A stretch of 64,000 nt of DNA. Source: SMBSF63 sp034003545 (GTDB lineage: Bacteria > Chloroflexota > Anaerolineae > Anaerolineales > Anaerolineaceae). The stretch spans positions 1 through 64,000 of the forward strand of contig CAYURM010000014.1 of NCBI GenBank assembly GCA_964447155.1, given 5' to 3'. The position numbers were made by a program, and so were the translations under genes. Below, one piece after another: positions 52,361 through 60,334 of this stretch; within the stretch, counting starts at the first letter, position 1, and every line of letters starts with the position of its first letter. The notes below the pieces were generated by a model that worked only from the letters and a program-made list of their open reading frames with translations, was not told the origin of the DNA and ran no database searches.

Positions 52361-53266
52361 GTGTTTGCCAACACGGACTCGGATTGGTGGGATGGTGGGC
52401 GGCGCGTTGAAACTGGCTCGACATTTGAAACACGACGGCTGGATACACCGCTGGACAAGATCATGCGGCGTGCTCTGGGCCGTCGTTCCCATTCCAAAAC
52501 AGATCAAAAACGCGGGCGTTACGTCCAGTCACGTCCGACCCCTGGCAAGACGCATGACCTGGCCTTTGACGCCACCCTGCGCGCGGCGGCGCCTTTTCAG
52601 CGCCAGCGCGAAGCGGACAAGCGCCCGGTGGCGTTTGACATCCGTTCCAGTGACTACATGCGCAAGGTGCGCGTGCGCCGCGCGGCCAACCTGGTGTTGT
52701 TCGTGGTGGACGGCTCGTGGTCGATGGCGGTGGCGGAACGCATGACGGCCACCAAGGGGGCGATTCTCTCGCTGCTTACGGATGCCTACCAGCGCCGCGA
52801 CCGGGTGGGGTTGATCGTTTTTCAGAAAGACCGTGCAACGACTGTGCTGCCGCCGACCAATTCGGTCATTCTGGCGCAGCGGGCGTTGGCGGATATTCCG
52901 GTGGGTGGGAAGACGCCGCTTTCGGCGGGGCTGCAAGCGGCGTATGAGCTGGTGCATCGCGAAAAGGTGCTCCATCCGGACGTGATGCCGCTGATGATCA
53001 TCCTCACCGACGGGGCGGGGAACGTCTCGATGGGCAATCTGCCGCCGCAGGAAGAAGCCAATCTGGTGGCGGGACGGATTGCTGAAGAGAATATCCATTG
53101 TATTGTAGTGAATATGGAACACGAGGCGTTTGATCAGGGGCTGGCCTGTGACCTGGCTAAACATTTAGAATGTCCGTGTTACACGCTGGGTGAGTTGCAT
53201 GCCGATAATTTGTATCAGACAGTGCGTCAGGAGATGAACGGGGTGCCGGGGGCGGCGGCATCATAA
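52361..53266 (+). CDS. VWA-domain chelatase subunit (ChlD C-terminal type)
   Basis: Protein of at least 301 residues with the integrin-I/von Willebrand A domain found at the end of ChlD/BchD (about 100-290). The metal-ion site is DGSWS (DxSxS) near 115-119, followed by GGKTPLSAGL and a later ILTDGAGN. The shown start is a GTG without a ribosome site. The frame is open back to 52271, and the upstream stretch KKVNETDFDSNLPDGGDPEP reads as the acidic/proline linker expected between ChlI-like and VWA parts. It is therefore probably expressed as a frameshift product of the preceding gene. Confidence 0.82.
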   Translation: MFANTDSDWWDGGRRVETGSTFETRRLDTPLDKIMRRALGRRSHSKTDQKRGRYVQSRPTPGKTHDLAFDATLRAAAPFQRQREADKRPVAFDIRSSDYMRKVRVRRAANLVLFVVDGSWSMAVAERMTATKGAILSLLTDAYQRRDRVGLIVFQKDRATTVLPPTNSVILAQRALADIPVGGKTPLSAGLQAAYELVHREKVLHPDVMPLMIILTDGAGNVSMGNLPPQEEANLVAGRIAEENIHCIVVNMEHEAFDQGLACDLAKHLECPCYTLGELHADNLYQTVRQEMNGVPGAAAS

Positions 53267-53326
53267 AGGGAAGCATCAATAGGAGCTCGATCCGATATTG
53301 GCGTAACGGATTTGTCTCAGCTTCAT

Positions 53327-53454
53327 TCCCTCCCTGCGGGAAGCCTCTTGCCAGCAGTGGGTGATCCTCCCGGAGGTTTGGACTCTTTCGTGGGGTTAAG
53401 GTCAGAGGCTTGAATTTTAGGCTGCTTGACTACGCTGAAACCTCTAGGAGGGGA
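53327..53454. repeat. structured repeat, related to 21290-21498
   Basis: CCTCCCTGCGGGA, then CCTCCCGGAGGTTTGG, GTTAAGGTCAGAGGC and finally GAAACCTCTAGGAGGGG. Order and spacing match the second unit at 21369-21498. The rest of 53267-53623 contains CCTAATCCCC-type units and a promoter. Confidence 0.6.
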
Positions 53455-53600
53455 CTTGCTATGGGGGCGTTGCGGATATCATGCCCGACAGGGTAAAGCA
53501 CGCTAATGTACCTTATCCGAGGTGATTTTGATGTTGGGGTTAGGCGTTTCCCTGATCCCTGATTACCTGTTCCCCATTTCCCTAATCCCCCAATCCCTAT

Positions 53601-53606
53601 TATAAT
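53601..53606 (+). promoter_or_regulatory. -10 element upstream of the TPT protein gene
   Basis: TATAAT 18 bases before the start codon, directly after AATCCCCCAATCCC. The transcript would begin near 53613 and carry a very short leader with AGGAG at 53613-53617. Confidence 0.5.
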
Positions 53607-53623
53607 GATGCCAGGAGATTTCA

Positions 53624-54100
53624 ATGACATTTTCTGGCCGCCGACGGACGAAAACCCGTTCTACATTGATCATGATTATTCTGGTTTCCTTGCTTTGCTA
53701 TTGTGTCGGGCTGAGCGTGCTGGGGGTTTCCCGCATTCAACTGCCTGAAAAGAAGCCGACCAAGACAGCCGAAGCGACGGAGACGGCCACGATGCCGGTT
53801 TCGACGGCGCTGGTTTCGGCTACGGCCTGGCTTACCCCGACGGAAGGGCTGGTATCGGTTACACCTTCCTGGACGCCGTCACGGACTTTTACGCCATTTA
53901 AGACCTGGACGGGCACGCCAACCGGCACAGCAACAAAGACGCCAACGATCACCCAAACGCCGACGATTACCCATACGCCGTTACCGCCTACGGTAACGGA
54001 TACACCTGAGCCGCCGACGCTGACTCCTGTGCCGCCCTCGGCAACGGTTGTTGTGCCGGTGCCTAGCAATACGCCCGCGGCGACGGCTACGGGGACTTGA
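53624..54100 (+). CDS. membrane-anchored Thr/Pro-rich protein
   Basis: Protein of 158 residues. A basic start (GRRRTKTRST) is followed by one hydrophobic helix at about 15-35, then about 115 residues of Thr, Pro, Ala, Ser and Val in TPT, TATK and TPTIT units. The composition suggests an extended, possibly glycosylated outer stalk with no folded domain. Similar stalks link the lipoproteins at 48204 and 59758. The function is unknown; it may be a cell-surface spacer. The ATG at 53624 follows AGGAGATTTC. Confidence 0.65.
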   Translation: MTFSGRRRTKTRSTLIMIILVSLLCYCVGLSVLGVSRIQLPEKKPTKTAEATETATMPVSTALVSATAWLTPTEGLVSVTPSWTPSRTFTPFKTWTGTPTGTATKTPTITQTPTITHTPLPPTVTDTPEPPTLTPVPPSATVVVPVPSNTPAATATGT

Positions 54101-54152
54101 TTTTTCCGCGTCATCATTGTAGTAAAGATATTTGTCTTTACAGCTTGCAGGG

Positions 54153-54176
54153 GGTAACCACTGAAGTGGTTACTAC
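54153..54176. repeat. single GTAG-family palindrome (ACCACT type)
   Basis: GGTAACCACT-GA-AGTGGTTACTAC; on the minus strand it starts GTAGTAACCACT. It is the first half of the double palindrome at 15522 and 44091, here alone between genes. Confidence 0.8.
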
Positions 54177-54281
54177 AAAAGGGATTAATTTTTTGCGCTT
54201 CAAACGAAGAGCAGGATTTACGTCATTTGCAGCAAGCGTTATTTTCCAAGAGAGTCAAGGATTGAACAGGTGGTTTAAGAC

Positions 54282-55340
54282 ATGAAAGAACGGATTTCGC
54301 ATTTAACCAAACTCATTTCTCTGGCCGGGGTATCCGGCTATGAGACGCCGGTGCGGCAGGCCCTGGCCGAAGCCTGGGAGCCGCTGGCCGATGAGATCAG
54401 CGTCAGCCGGGTGGGCAGCTTGCATGCCCTGAAGCGCGGTGAGGGGGCAGAGCCGCGTCCGCTGGTGATGCTCTCGGCGCACATGGACGGCGTCGGGTTA
54501 ATGGTCACTGACGTGAAGGACGGGTTTTTGCACATCACTTCCGTTGGCGGGCTGGATGTGCGGATTTTGCCTGCCCAGCCGGTGATCGTGCATGGCCGCC
54601 GTGAGCTGGAGGGAATGATCGTGCAGCCTTCGGAGCGGCAACTGCCCGATGATCTGGCGGATAAGCCAGTGCCGATGAAATACCTGCTGGTGGAAACCGG
54701 CCTGCCCGCGGACGAAGTGGCAGAACTGGTTCGCCCCGGGGATGTGGTCTCCTTCGCCCAGCCGCCGATGGTGCTGGAAGGCGATTTCGTGTGTGGTCAC
54801 AGCCTGGATAACCGCGCTTCGGTGGCGGCTTTGACGGTGTGCCTGGATGCTTTGCAGCAGATGCGCCATCCGTGGGACGTGGCTGTAACGGCTACCGTGC
54901 AGGAGGAATTCAACCACCTCGGCGGAATCACTTCCCCCTTTACATTGCAGCCTGATCTGGCGGTGGTGATCGATGTGACCTACGGGGTCGGCCCCGGCGC
55001 TTCGGGGTTCAATGTGTATCCGCTGGAAAGCGGCCCGGCTTTGGGCTGGGGGCCGACTGTACACCCGGCCCTGTACCGGCGCTTCAAAGAACTGGCAGAT
55101 GAGATGGAGATGCCCTGGCATAAGGATGTGCTGCCTCGGCTGTCCTGGACAGAAACGGACAATTTGCAATTGGTGGGGAAGGGGATTCCGACCATTCTGT
55201 TGAGCATTCCCCTGCGTTACATGCATACCCCGGTGGAGATGATCGCCTGGAAGGATGTGGAGCGCACGGGTCGTTTGATGGCGCAGTTTGTGGCCGGGCT
55301 GCCCTTAGACTATGTCGAAACTATGGGGTGGGATGCATGA
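54282..55340 (+). CDS. M42-family metallopeptidase, copy 1
   Basis: Predicted dinuclear zinc/cobalt aminopeptidase of 352 residues (M42, glutamyl aminopeptidase/TET type). Ligands and catalytic residues seem conserved: SAHMDGVG near 66, HSLDNRASVA near 172, VQEEFNHLGG near 205 and the final His in RYMHTP near 314. The EEF.HLGG segment is less typical than EEVG.RGA. The enzyme would trim peptides in the cytoplasm. It ends in an ATGA overlap with the next M42 gene, showing translational coupling in a peptidase cluster. Confidence 0.9.
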   Translation: MKERISHLTKLISLAGVSGYETPVRQALAEAWEPLADEISVSRVGSLHALKRGEGAEPRPLVMLSAHMDGVGLMVTDVKDGFLHITSVGGLDVRILPAQPVIVHGRRELEGMIVQPSERQLPDDLADKPVPMKYLLVETGLPADEVAELVRPGDVVSFAQPPMVLEGDFVCGHSLDNRASVAALTVCLDALQQMRHPWDVAVTATVQEEFNHLGGITSPFTLQPDLAVVIDVTYGVGPGASGFNVYPLESGPALGWGPTVHPALYRRFKELADEMEMPWHKDVLPRLSWTETDNLQLVGKGIPTILLSIPLRYMHTPVEMIAWKDVERTGRLMAQFVAGLPLDYVETMGWDA

Positions 55341-56422
55341 TGACCAAAAGAGTGAGTAAGATGACCCTGCAAATTGGCCCGCAGCAGATTGCGCTGCTGG
55401 AGCGGTTGTCGAATGCGGGCGGGGTTTCCGGTGATGAAGGTGCGGTGCGCCGCATGGTGATCGAGGAAATTGAGGGGACGGCCGACAGCCTGAAAGTGGA
55501 CGCGATGGGCAGTGTGCTGGCCGTGCGCCATGCACAGACGGAGAATGCCCTGCGGGTGATGGTGGCCGCGCATATGGATGAAGTGGGTTTTATGCTGCAG
55601 GAAGAAACCGATGACGGCCTGTTCAGTTTTGGGCTGGTAGGGGGGATTGACCCCCGCCAACTGCCGGGCAAGACGGTGTGGGTTGGCCCGCAGCGTATTC
55701 CCGGCGTGATTGGCGCCTGTCCGATCCATCTCAGTACGGAGGCGGAGCGCGGGCAGGTGATCCCGGAAGAGAGTTTGCGGATTGATATTGGGCCATCAGC
55801 CTCTGGACGGGTGGAACCGGGTGAGCGGGCGGTGTTTGCGACCAGCTTCCGCCAGGCGGGGCCGAGCCTGTTTGGCAAGGCGCTGGATGACCGGATTGGC
55901 GTGGCGACCCTGATTGAGCTGTTCAAGCACGCGCCGCCGAATGTGGAACTGCTGGCTGCCTTTACCGTGCAGGAGGAAGTCGGCCTGCGCGGGGCAGGGC
56001 CGGCTGCGGATACGTTTGATCCTGATCTGGCGTTTGCCATTGACTGTACACCGGCGTATGACCACCCCAATTGGGATGGCAGCGAGAATGTGCGCTACAA
56101 TACCCGGCTGGATCATGGCCCGGCGATTTATACGGTTGACCGGGGAACGATTTCTGACCGGCGGTTGGTCGAGCATTTACGCCAGACGGCTGAAGCAGAG
56201 AGGATTTCTTACCAACTGCGTCAGCCGGGCGGTGGCGGCACGGACGCGGGGGCGATCCACCTTCGACGGGCGGGTATTCCCTCCGTTTCGGTTTCGGTTC
56301 CCGGACGGTATATGCACACGGCTATTTCGATGGTGCGGCTGGCGGATTGGCAGGGGTATGCGGCACTGCTGCATGCTGGCCTGCGGCTGCTGCCTGCTGA
56401 TATTTTGACGGAAGAACGGTGA
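55337..56422 (+). CDS. M42-family metallopeptidase, copy 2
   Basis: Aminopeptidase of 361 residues with the M42 pattern AAHMDEVGFM near 76, KALDDRIGVATLI near 180, VQEEVGLRGAGPAA near 212, DCTPAYDHP and the terminal VPGRYMHTAIS with the metal-binding His. It is the most canonical of the three copies. The start at 55337 is chosen for its ATGA overlap; an ATG three bases later is equally possible. It is followed by a CCCTTCGACAAGCTCAGGG repeat, so later genes may use another promoter. Confidence 0.92.
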   Translation: MMTKRVSKMTLQIGPQQIALLERLSNAGGVSGDEGAVRRMVIEEIEGTADSLKVDAMGSVLAVRHAQTENALRVMVAAHMDEVGFMLQEETDDGLFSFGLVGGIDPRQLPGKTVWVGPQRIPGVIGACPIHLSTEAERGQVIPEESLRIDIGPSASGRVEPGERAVFATSFRQAGPSLFGKALDDRIGVATLIELFKHAPPNVELLAAFTVQEEVGLRGAGPAADTFDPDLAFAIDCTPAYDHPNWDGSENVRYNTRLDHGPAIYTVDRGTISDRRLVEHLRQTAEAERISYQLRQPGGGGTDAGAIHLRRAGIPSVSVSVPGRYMHTAISMVRLADWQGYAALLHAGLRLLPADILTEER

Positions 56423-56479
56423 GTATGTAGCGGAGGCTGGGCTTGTCAAAGCCGAAGCGGGTTAGCGAATTTCGGCCCG

Positions 56480-56498
56480 CCCTTCGACAAGCTCAGGG
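56480..56498. repeat. CCCTTCGACAAGCTCAGGG element
   Basis: Identical to the copy at 24104-24122 over 19 bases, with a GCTCGTT tail. It lies between the second M42 gene and the acetyltransferase gene. Confidence 0.75.
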
Positions 56499-56554
56499 CT
56501 CGTTCTTTGTAAAAACACAGCCTACGCTATGTGTTTGACATACAGGAAAATTTA

Positions 56555-57376
56555 ATGACGGAAGTTGATGCGATTAAACGTTGTACGGATGGGCCGGTGA
56601 CGTTTGACAGTTTATGCACTGACCTGCGCGCTTTGGGCGTACAGAGCGGGATGGTGATGATTGTACATTCGTCCTTGACGGCTTTGGGCTGGGTATCGGG
56701 CGGCCCGCAGGCGGTGGTGCTGGCCTTGCAGGAGGTACTCGGCCTGCAGGGGACGCTGGTGATGCCAACCCATTCCGGTGATTTTTCAGATCCCGGACAT
56801 TGGGAGCAGCCGCCGGTGCCGGAAGACTGGTGGGAAACGATCCGCCAGACAATGCCGGTTTTTGACCCCGACATGACGCCTACGCGCGGGATGGGCAGGA
56901 TCGTGGAATGTTTCCGCAGTCAACGGGATACATTGCGCAGCAATCACCCGCATCTTTCGTTTGCTGCCCGCGGCCCGCTGGAGGAGCAGATCACTGGCAA
57001 TCATGGACTGGCCTATTCACTGGGTGAGGATTCTCCCCTGGCGCGGTTGTATGAGCTGGATGCGTGGGTGCTGTTGCTGGGGGTAAAGCATGGTCACAAC
57101 ACTTCCCTGCATCTGGCCGAGTGCCGGGCAAAGAATGCCGGCAGCCGCACAATTCAGGCACAGGCACCTGTTTTGGTGGATGACCGCCGTCAGTGGGTCA
57201 CCTTCACCGATGTGGCGTATGATGCGGATGAGGATTTTATCAAAATAGGTGAAGCGTTTGAGTCACAAGCAGATCAATTGCGTGTAGCCAAAATTGGGTA
57301 TGGCGAGGGACGCCTGTTCCGCCAGCGCTCTCTGGTAGACTATGCGGTAAAATGGATAGAGGAACACCGCGCGTGA
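56555..57376 (+). CDS. AAC(3)-like N-acetyltransferase
   Basis: Protein of 273 residues of the aminoglycoside 3-N-acetyltransferase fold. Conserved parts are VHSSLTALGWVSGGPQAVV near 37-55, TLVMPTHSGDFSDP near 68-81, and LLLGVKHGHNTSLHLAE near 170-186 with His and Glu of the active site. Environmental members act on varied amines, and antibiotic resistance cannot be claimed. It sits among M42 peptidase genes, so an acyl-transfer on a peptide or amino sugar is possible. The ATG at 56555 follows AGGAAAA. Its 3' end is 20 bases from the third M42 gene. Confidence 0.85.
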   Translation: MTEVDAIKRCTDGPVTFDSLCTDLRALGVQSGMVMIVHSSLTALGWVSGGPQAVVLALQEVLGLQGTLVMPTHSGDFSDPGHWEQPPVPEDWWETIRQTMPVFDPDMTPTRGMGRIVECFRSQRDTLRSNHPHLSFAARGPLEEQITGNHGLAYSLGEDSPLARLYELDAWVLLLGVKHGHNTSLHLAECRAKNAGSRTIQAQAPVLVDDRRQWVTFTDVAYDADEDFIKIGEAFESQADQLRVAKIGYGEGRLFRQRSLVDYAVKWIEEHRA

Positions 57377-57396
57377 AAGCGGTTGAGGAGAATGGC

Positions 57397-58392
57397 ATGA
57401 TCGATTTGATGAAACAATTGGTGTCCAGTGACAGTCCTTCAGGGCATGAGAAAACGGTGCGGGATTTTATCCGCAAGGTGGTTACGCCTTATGCCGATGA
57501 GGTGCGGGTGGACAAACTTGGAAACCTGCTCGTGCGCAAGGGCGAAAAAACGAAGAATGGTCTGCGGGTGATGATTGCGGCCCACATGGACGAGATTGGT
57601 CTGATTGCTACCCATATCACCGACAGCGGCTTTGTGCGCGTGTCCAATCTGGGCGGCGTGCACGGCGCGTATGCCCTGGGACAGCGTGTGCGTTTTCTGA
57701 ATGGCGTGCAGGGCGTGATCGGCCATGAGTTCGAAGGATTTTCGGGTGAGAAGATCACCCTCGACAAGCTGTTTGTTGACGTGGGTGCGACCAGCGTGGA
57801 AGACTGCCCGGTGCAAATTGGCGATGCCGCTGTTTTTGAAGGCCGTTTTGAGGAAATTGCAGGCCGCTGGACGGGGAAGGCGCTGGATAACAGGGTCAGC
57901 GTGGCTGTGTTGATTGAGACGCTGCGCATTTTGGGCAAAAGCCCGCATGAGCTGTGGTTTGTATTTACCGCGATGGAAGAAGGCGGGCGTAAAGGCGCCG
58001 GTCCGGCTGCGTTTGCCATTGACCCGGATATCGGTATTGCGTTGGATGTGCTCACGGCCGGGGATACGCCGAAAGGGTATGAATCGCCTGTGGAATTGGG
58101 GAAAGGGCCTGTATTGAAGATGATGGATGCCAGGTTGATTGCCGACCCCGCTTTGATGCAGGCGGTTGATGCCGCTGCGAAAAAGATTGGACTGTCGATG
58201 CAGCGTGCGGTGCTGAAGCGCGGCGCAACCGACGCGAGCATGATCCAGATTACCCGCGAAGGGATTCCCTCGGCAAACCTGGGTATTCCTGCCCGCTATA
58301 TTCATAGCCCGGTGGAAATGGTGGATGCCCGGGATGTAGAGAAAACGGTATCGCTCATGTTGAGTTTATTGGAGAATCCGATTCAATTGTGA
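57397..58392 (+). CDS. M42-family metallopeptidase, copy 3
   Basis: Aminopeptidase of 331 residues. Metal ligands match the M42 family: AAHMDEIGLI near 63, GKALDNRVSVA near 162, AMEEGGRKGAG near 196 and IPARYIHSPVEM near 304. The EEGGRKGA segment differs slightly from EEVG.RGA. The ATG at 57397 has GAGGAG seven bases before it; the open frame extends further back through the end of the acetyltransferase gene. The stop overlaps the GTG of the binding-protein gene (GTGA). Three neighbouring, divergent copies suggest peptides of different length or sequence as substrates. Confidence 0.92.
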   Translation: MIDLMKQLVSSDSPSGHEKTVRDFIRKVVTPYADEVRVDKLGNLLVRKGEKTKNGLRVMIAAHMDEIGLIATHITDSGFVRVSNLGGVHGAYALGQRVRFLNGVQGVIGHEFEGFSGEKITLDKLFVDVGATSVEDCPVQIGDAAVFEGRFEEIAGRWTGKALDNRVSVAVLIETLRILGKSPHELWFVFTAMEEGGRKGAGPAAFAIDPDIGIALDVLTAGDTPKGYESPVELGKGPVLKMMDARLIADPALMQAVDAAAKKIGLSMQRAVLKRGATDASMIQITREGIPSANLGIPARYIHSPVEMVDARDVEKTVSLMLSLLENPIQL

Positions 58393-59750
58393 AAAATAGA
58401 CATGTTGTCCTTTGGGTTGTGCTGCTGGCTGTGCTGGTGATCTTGTCACTGGCCCTGTCTGGCTGTGCCCCGGTGAACCAGGTGGCGGCAGAGCTTGGCT
58501 TGCCGCCAATTTTCGCAGAACATACAGCTGCGCCATCAGGAGCGGCTGTATTGACCCCGGACGGAACGAGTGTGGTGGCTGCTGTGCCAGAAAAGACACC
58601 TACTCCCGTTCCGCCGCAGGTGTTGACAGTATGGGTACCGCCTGAATTTGACCCGGAGGGGGATACGGAAGCCGGGCGGCTGTTGGGGGAACGGCTGAAA
58701 TCATTCAGCGCGCAAAATCCGGATGTGGAAGCGGTCGAGGTACGGGTAAAGGCAGCCGCGGGGGCGAGCAGCCTGCTTGATTCGTTGACCGCGGCCAGTG
58801 CGGCTGCCCCCGGCGCATTGCCGTCACTGATTGCCTTGCGCCGCGCTGATTTGGAAACAGCTGCCCTGAAGGGGCTGGTCTATCCGATGGATGGGCTGAC
58901 GATGTCGATTGATGACGCGGATTGGTATGCGTATGCGCGTGAAATGGCCCTGATTCAGGGCAGCGTATACGGGCTGCCCTTTGCGGGAGATGCGCTGCTG
59001 TTGGCATACCGTCCAGCGTATATCAGCACTGTCCCAAACACCTGGGATGAAATTGTGGAAACGGGTAAGCCGCTGCTTTTCCCGGCGGCTGATCCACAGG
59101 CTGCGTTCACGCTGACGTTGTACCAATCGGTGGGAGGCAGTATTACCGATACACAAAACCGGCCTGCTTTGGATCCGGAAGTACTGACAGAAGTGCTGCG
59201 CGTATATCAGCAGGGTTCGCAGAGCGGTGTTTTCCCGGTATGGCTTTCGGAGTATCAGAGCGATGGTCAGGCGTGGGACGGTTATACCGAGCGGCGGACA
59301 GACTGGATGATCACATGGAGCAACCGCTATCTTTCCAACCCACAGGCGGATACGTCGGCTGTTCTGCTGCCTTCACTGGGGGATGAAGCCTATACGATCG
59401 CCAGCGGTTGGGTGTGGGCGCTGGCCGATCCCGATCCGAATCGTCAGGCGCTCAGTCAGAGCCTGGCCGACTATCTGGTGGAGAGCGATTTTCTGACGGC
59501 ATTTGCCGAGCCTTCCGGTTATTTGCCGACCCGGCCAACGGCGTTGACAGGCTGGGCTGACCAGCGTACACGGTCTTTGATCAGCCAGCTGGTAGTTTCT
59601 GCTAATCTGCGCCCGGCCAATGATCTGGTTTCCAGTTTGGGGCCGGTGCTGCAGGAGAGTGCATTGCAGGTCATTCAGTACAAGGCTATGCCAGATTCGC
59701 AGGCGCAGGCTGCCAGTGAGCGTCTGCATATTCCTGAAGTGAGTAAATAG
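58389..59750 (+). CDS. extracellular solute-binding lipoprotein
   Basis: Binding protein of 453 residues in the family-1 (sugar/oligopeptide-like) ABC group. The signal peptide ends in the lipobox LALSGC (Cys26). The mature part has the alternating two-lobe pattern, with LTVWVPPEFDPEGDTEAGRLL near 78-98 and AREMALIQGSVYGLPFAGDALLLAYR near 180-205 recognisable. No permease or ATPase gene lies close by, so it is an orphan or shares a transporter elsewhere. It overlaps the third M42 gene by four bases (GTGA), suggesting a peptide-uptake or peptide-use link. The GTG start is supported by this overlap. Confidence 0.85.
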   Translation: MKNRHVVLWVVLLAVLVILSLALSGCAPVNQVAAELGLPPIFAEHTAAPSGAAVLTPDGTSVVAAVPEKTPTPVPPQVLTVWVPPEFDPEGDTEAGRLLGERLKSFSAQNPDVEAVEVRVKAAAGASSLLDSLTAASAAAPGALPSLIALRRADLETAALKGLVYPMDGLTMSIDDADWYAYAREMALIQGSVYGLPFAGDALLLAYRPAYISTVPNTWDEIVETGKPLLFPAADPQAAFTLTLYQSVGGSITDTQNRPALDPEVLTEVLRVYQQGSQSGVFPVWLSEYQSDGQAWDGYTERRTDWMITWSNRYLSNPQADTSAVLLPSLGDEAYTIASGWVWALADPDPNRQALSQSLADYLVESDFLTAFAEPSGYLPTRPTALTGWADQRTRSLISQLVVSANLRPANDLVSSLGPVLQESALQVIQYKAMPDSQAQAASERLHIPEVSK

Positions 59751-59757
59751 GGAAAAC

Positions 59758-60087
59758 ATGATGAAAGTATCAAAGCCGGAATTAAATTTTTGTGCACAGG
59801 CCAAAGCCAAAAAGCCTGTGGCGATACTGGTCTTGCTGGCATTGCTGGCGGTGCTATTGTTGGTGCGCTGTGGGCCGCTTTCCGAGCAGATTGTGCCTTC
59901 GGCAGTGGGCACATTGACGCCCACCCCTTTGCCATCAGAAATCCCTTTGCTCCCTACGCCGCAGCCGCTGGAACTGGAACGCAGCAATGAATTGACCAGC
60001 AATATTGTTCTGATGGGGGTGTTGTTGGTCGTCGTGATTGTGTTGGGCACGCTTTACGGGATTCAGCGGAGCAAGAAAGACAGGTAA
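59758..60087 (+). CDS. small membrane protein with TPT linker
   Basis: Protein of 109 residues with two hydrophobic helices (about 22-37 and 83-100) joined by a Thr/Pro-rich outer loop (LTPTPLPSEIPLLPTPQP). The C-terminus is basic (GIQRSKKDR), so both ends are probably cytoplasmic. It starts eight bases after the binding-protein gene and is probably coexpressed. It has no recognised family and may be a partner of the binding protein or an unrelated membrane spacer. Confidence 0.6.
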   Translation: MMKVSKPELNFCAQAKAKKPVAILVLLALLAVLLLVRCGPLSEQIVPSAVGTLTPTPLPSEIPLLPTPQPLELERSNELTSNIVLMGVLLVVVIVLGTLYGIQRSKKDR

Positions 60088-60103
60088 GGTCAAAAGAATA
60101 TAA

Positions 60104-60140
60104 AAAACCGTTTGATGCAACCTTTGCATCAAACGGTTTT
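60104..60140 (+). terminator. terminator closing the peptidase/binding-protein operon
   Basis: AAAACCGTTTGATGCAA pairs with TTGCATCAAACGGTTTT across a very short loop: a 17-bp near-perfect stem flanked by A and T runs, so it can work on both strands. Confidence 0.88.
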
Positions 60141-60322
60141 GCGTATTAAGGGCAGGGGGTTCGTACTGCCAGCTTGGACCCTCCCCGCGAGGAGTTCGCT
60201 GCGCGGTGGTATTGAAGTCCACGCTTAATAAGCATGGAAGAGCTGTAAAACACCAACCTGCGGGAAGTGCCTGTGAAGGGGTAAGCGTGATAATCTGCGG
60301 GAACCCCCATGCAAAGCACGGA

Positions 60323-60328
60323 TATAAT
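60323..60328 (+). promoter_or_regulatory. -10 element upstream of the TPR gene
   Basis: TATAAT ends seven bases before the ATG at 60335, the distance expected between a -10 box and a transcription start. The message may be leaderless. No ribosome site is seen. The gap 60141-60322 contains only short inverted repeats. Confidence 0.5.
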
Positions 60329-60334
60329 AGGGAC

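Noticed and set aside
56555..57376. Aminoglycoside-resistance gene
   Set aside because: The fold is right, but environmental AAC(3)-like proteins are diverse and the peptidase context gives no support for resistance.
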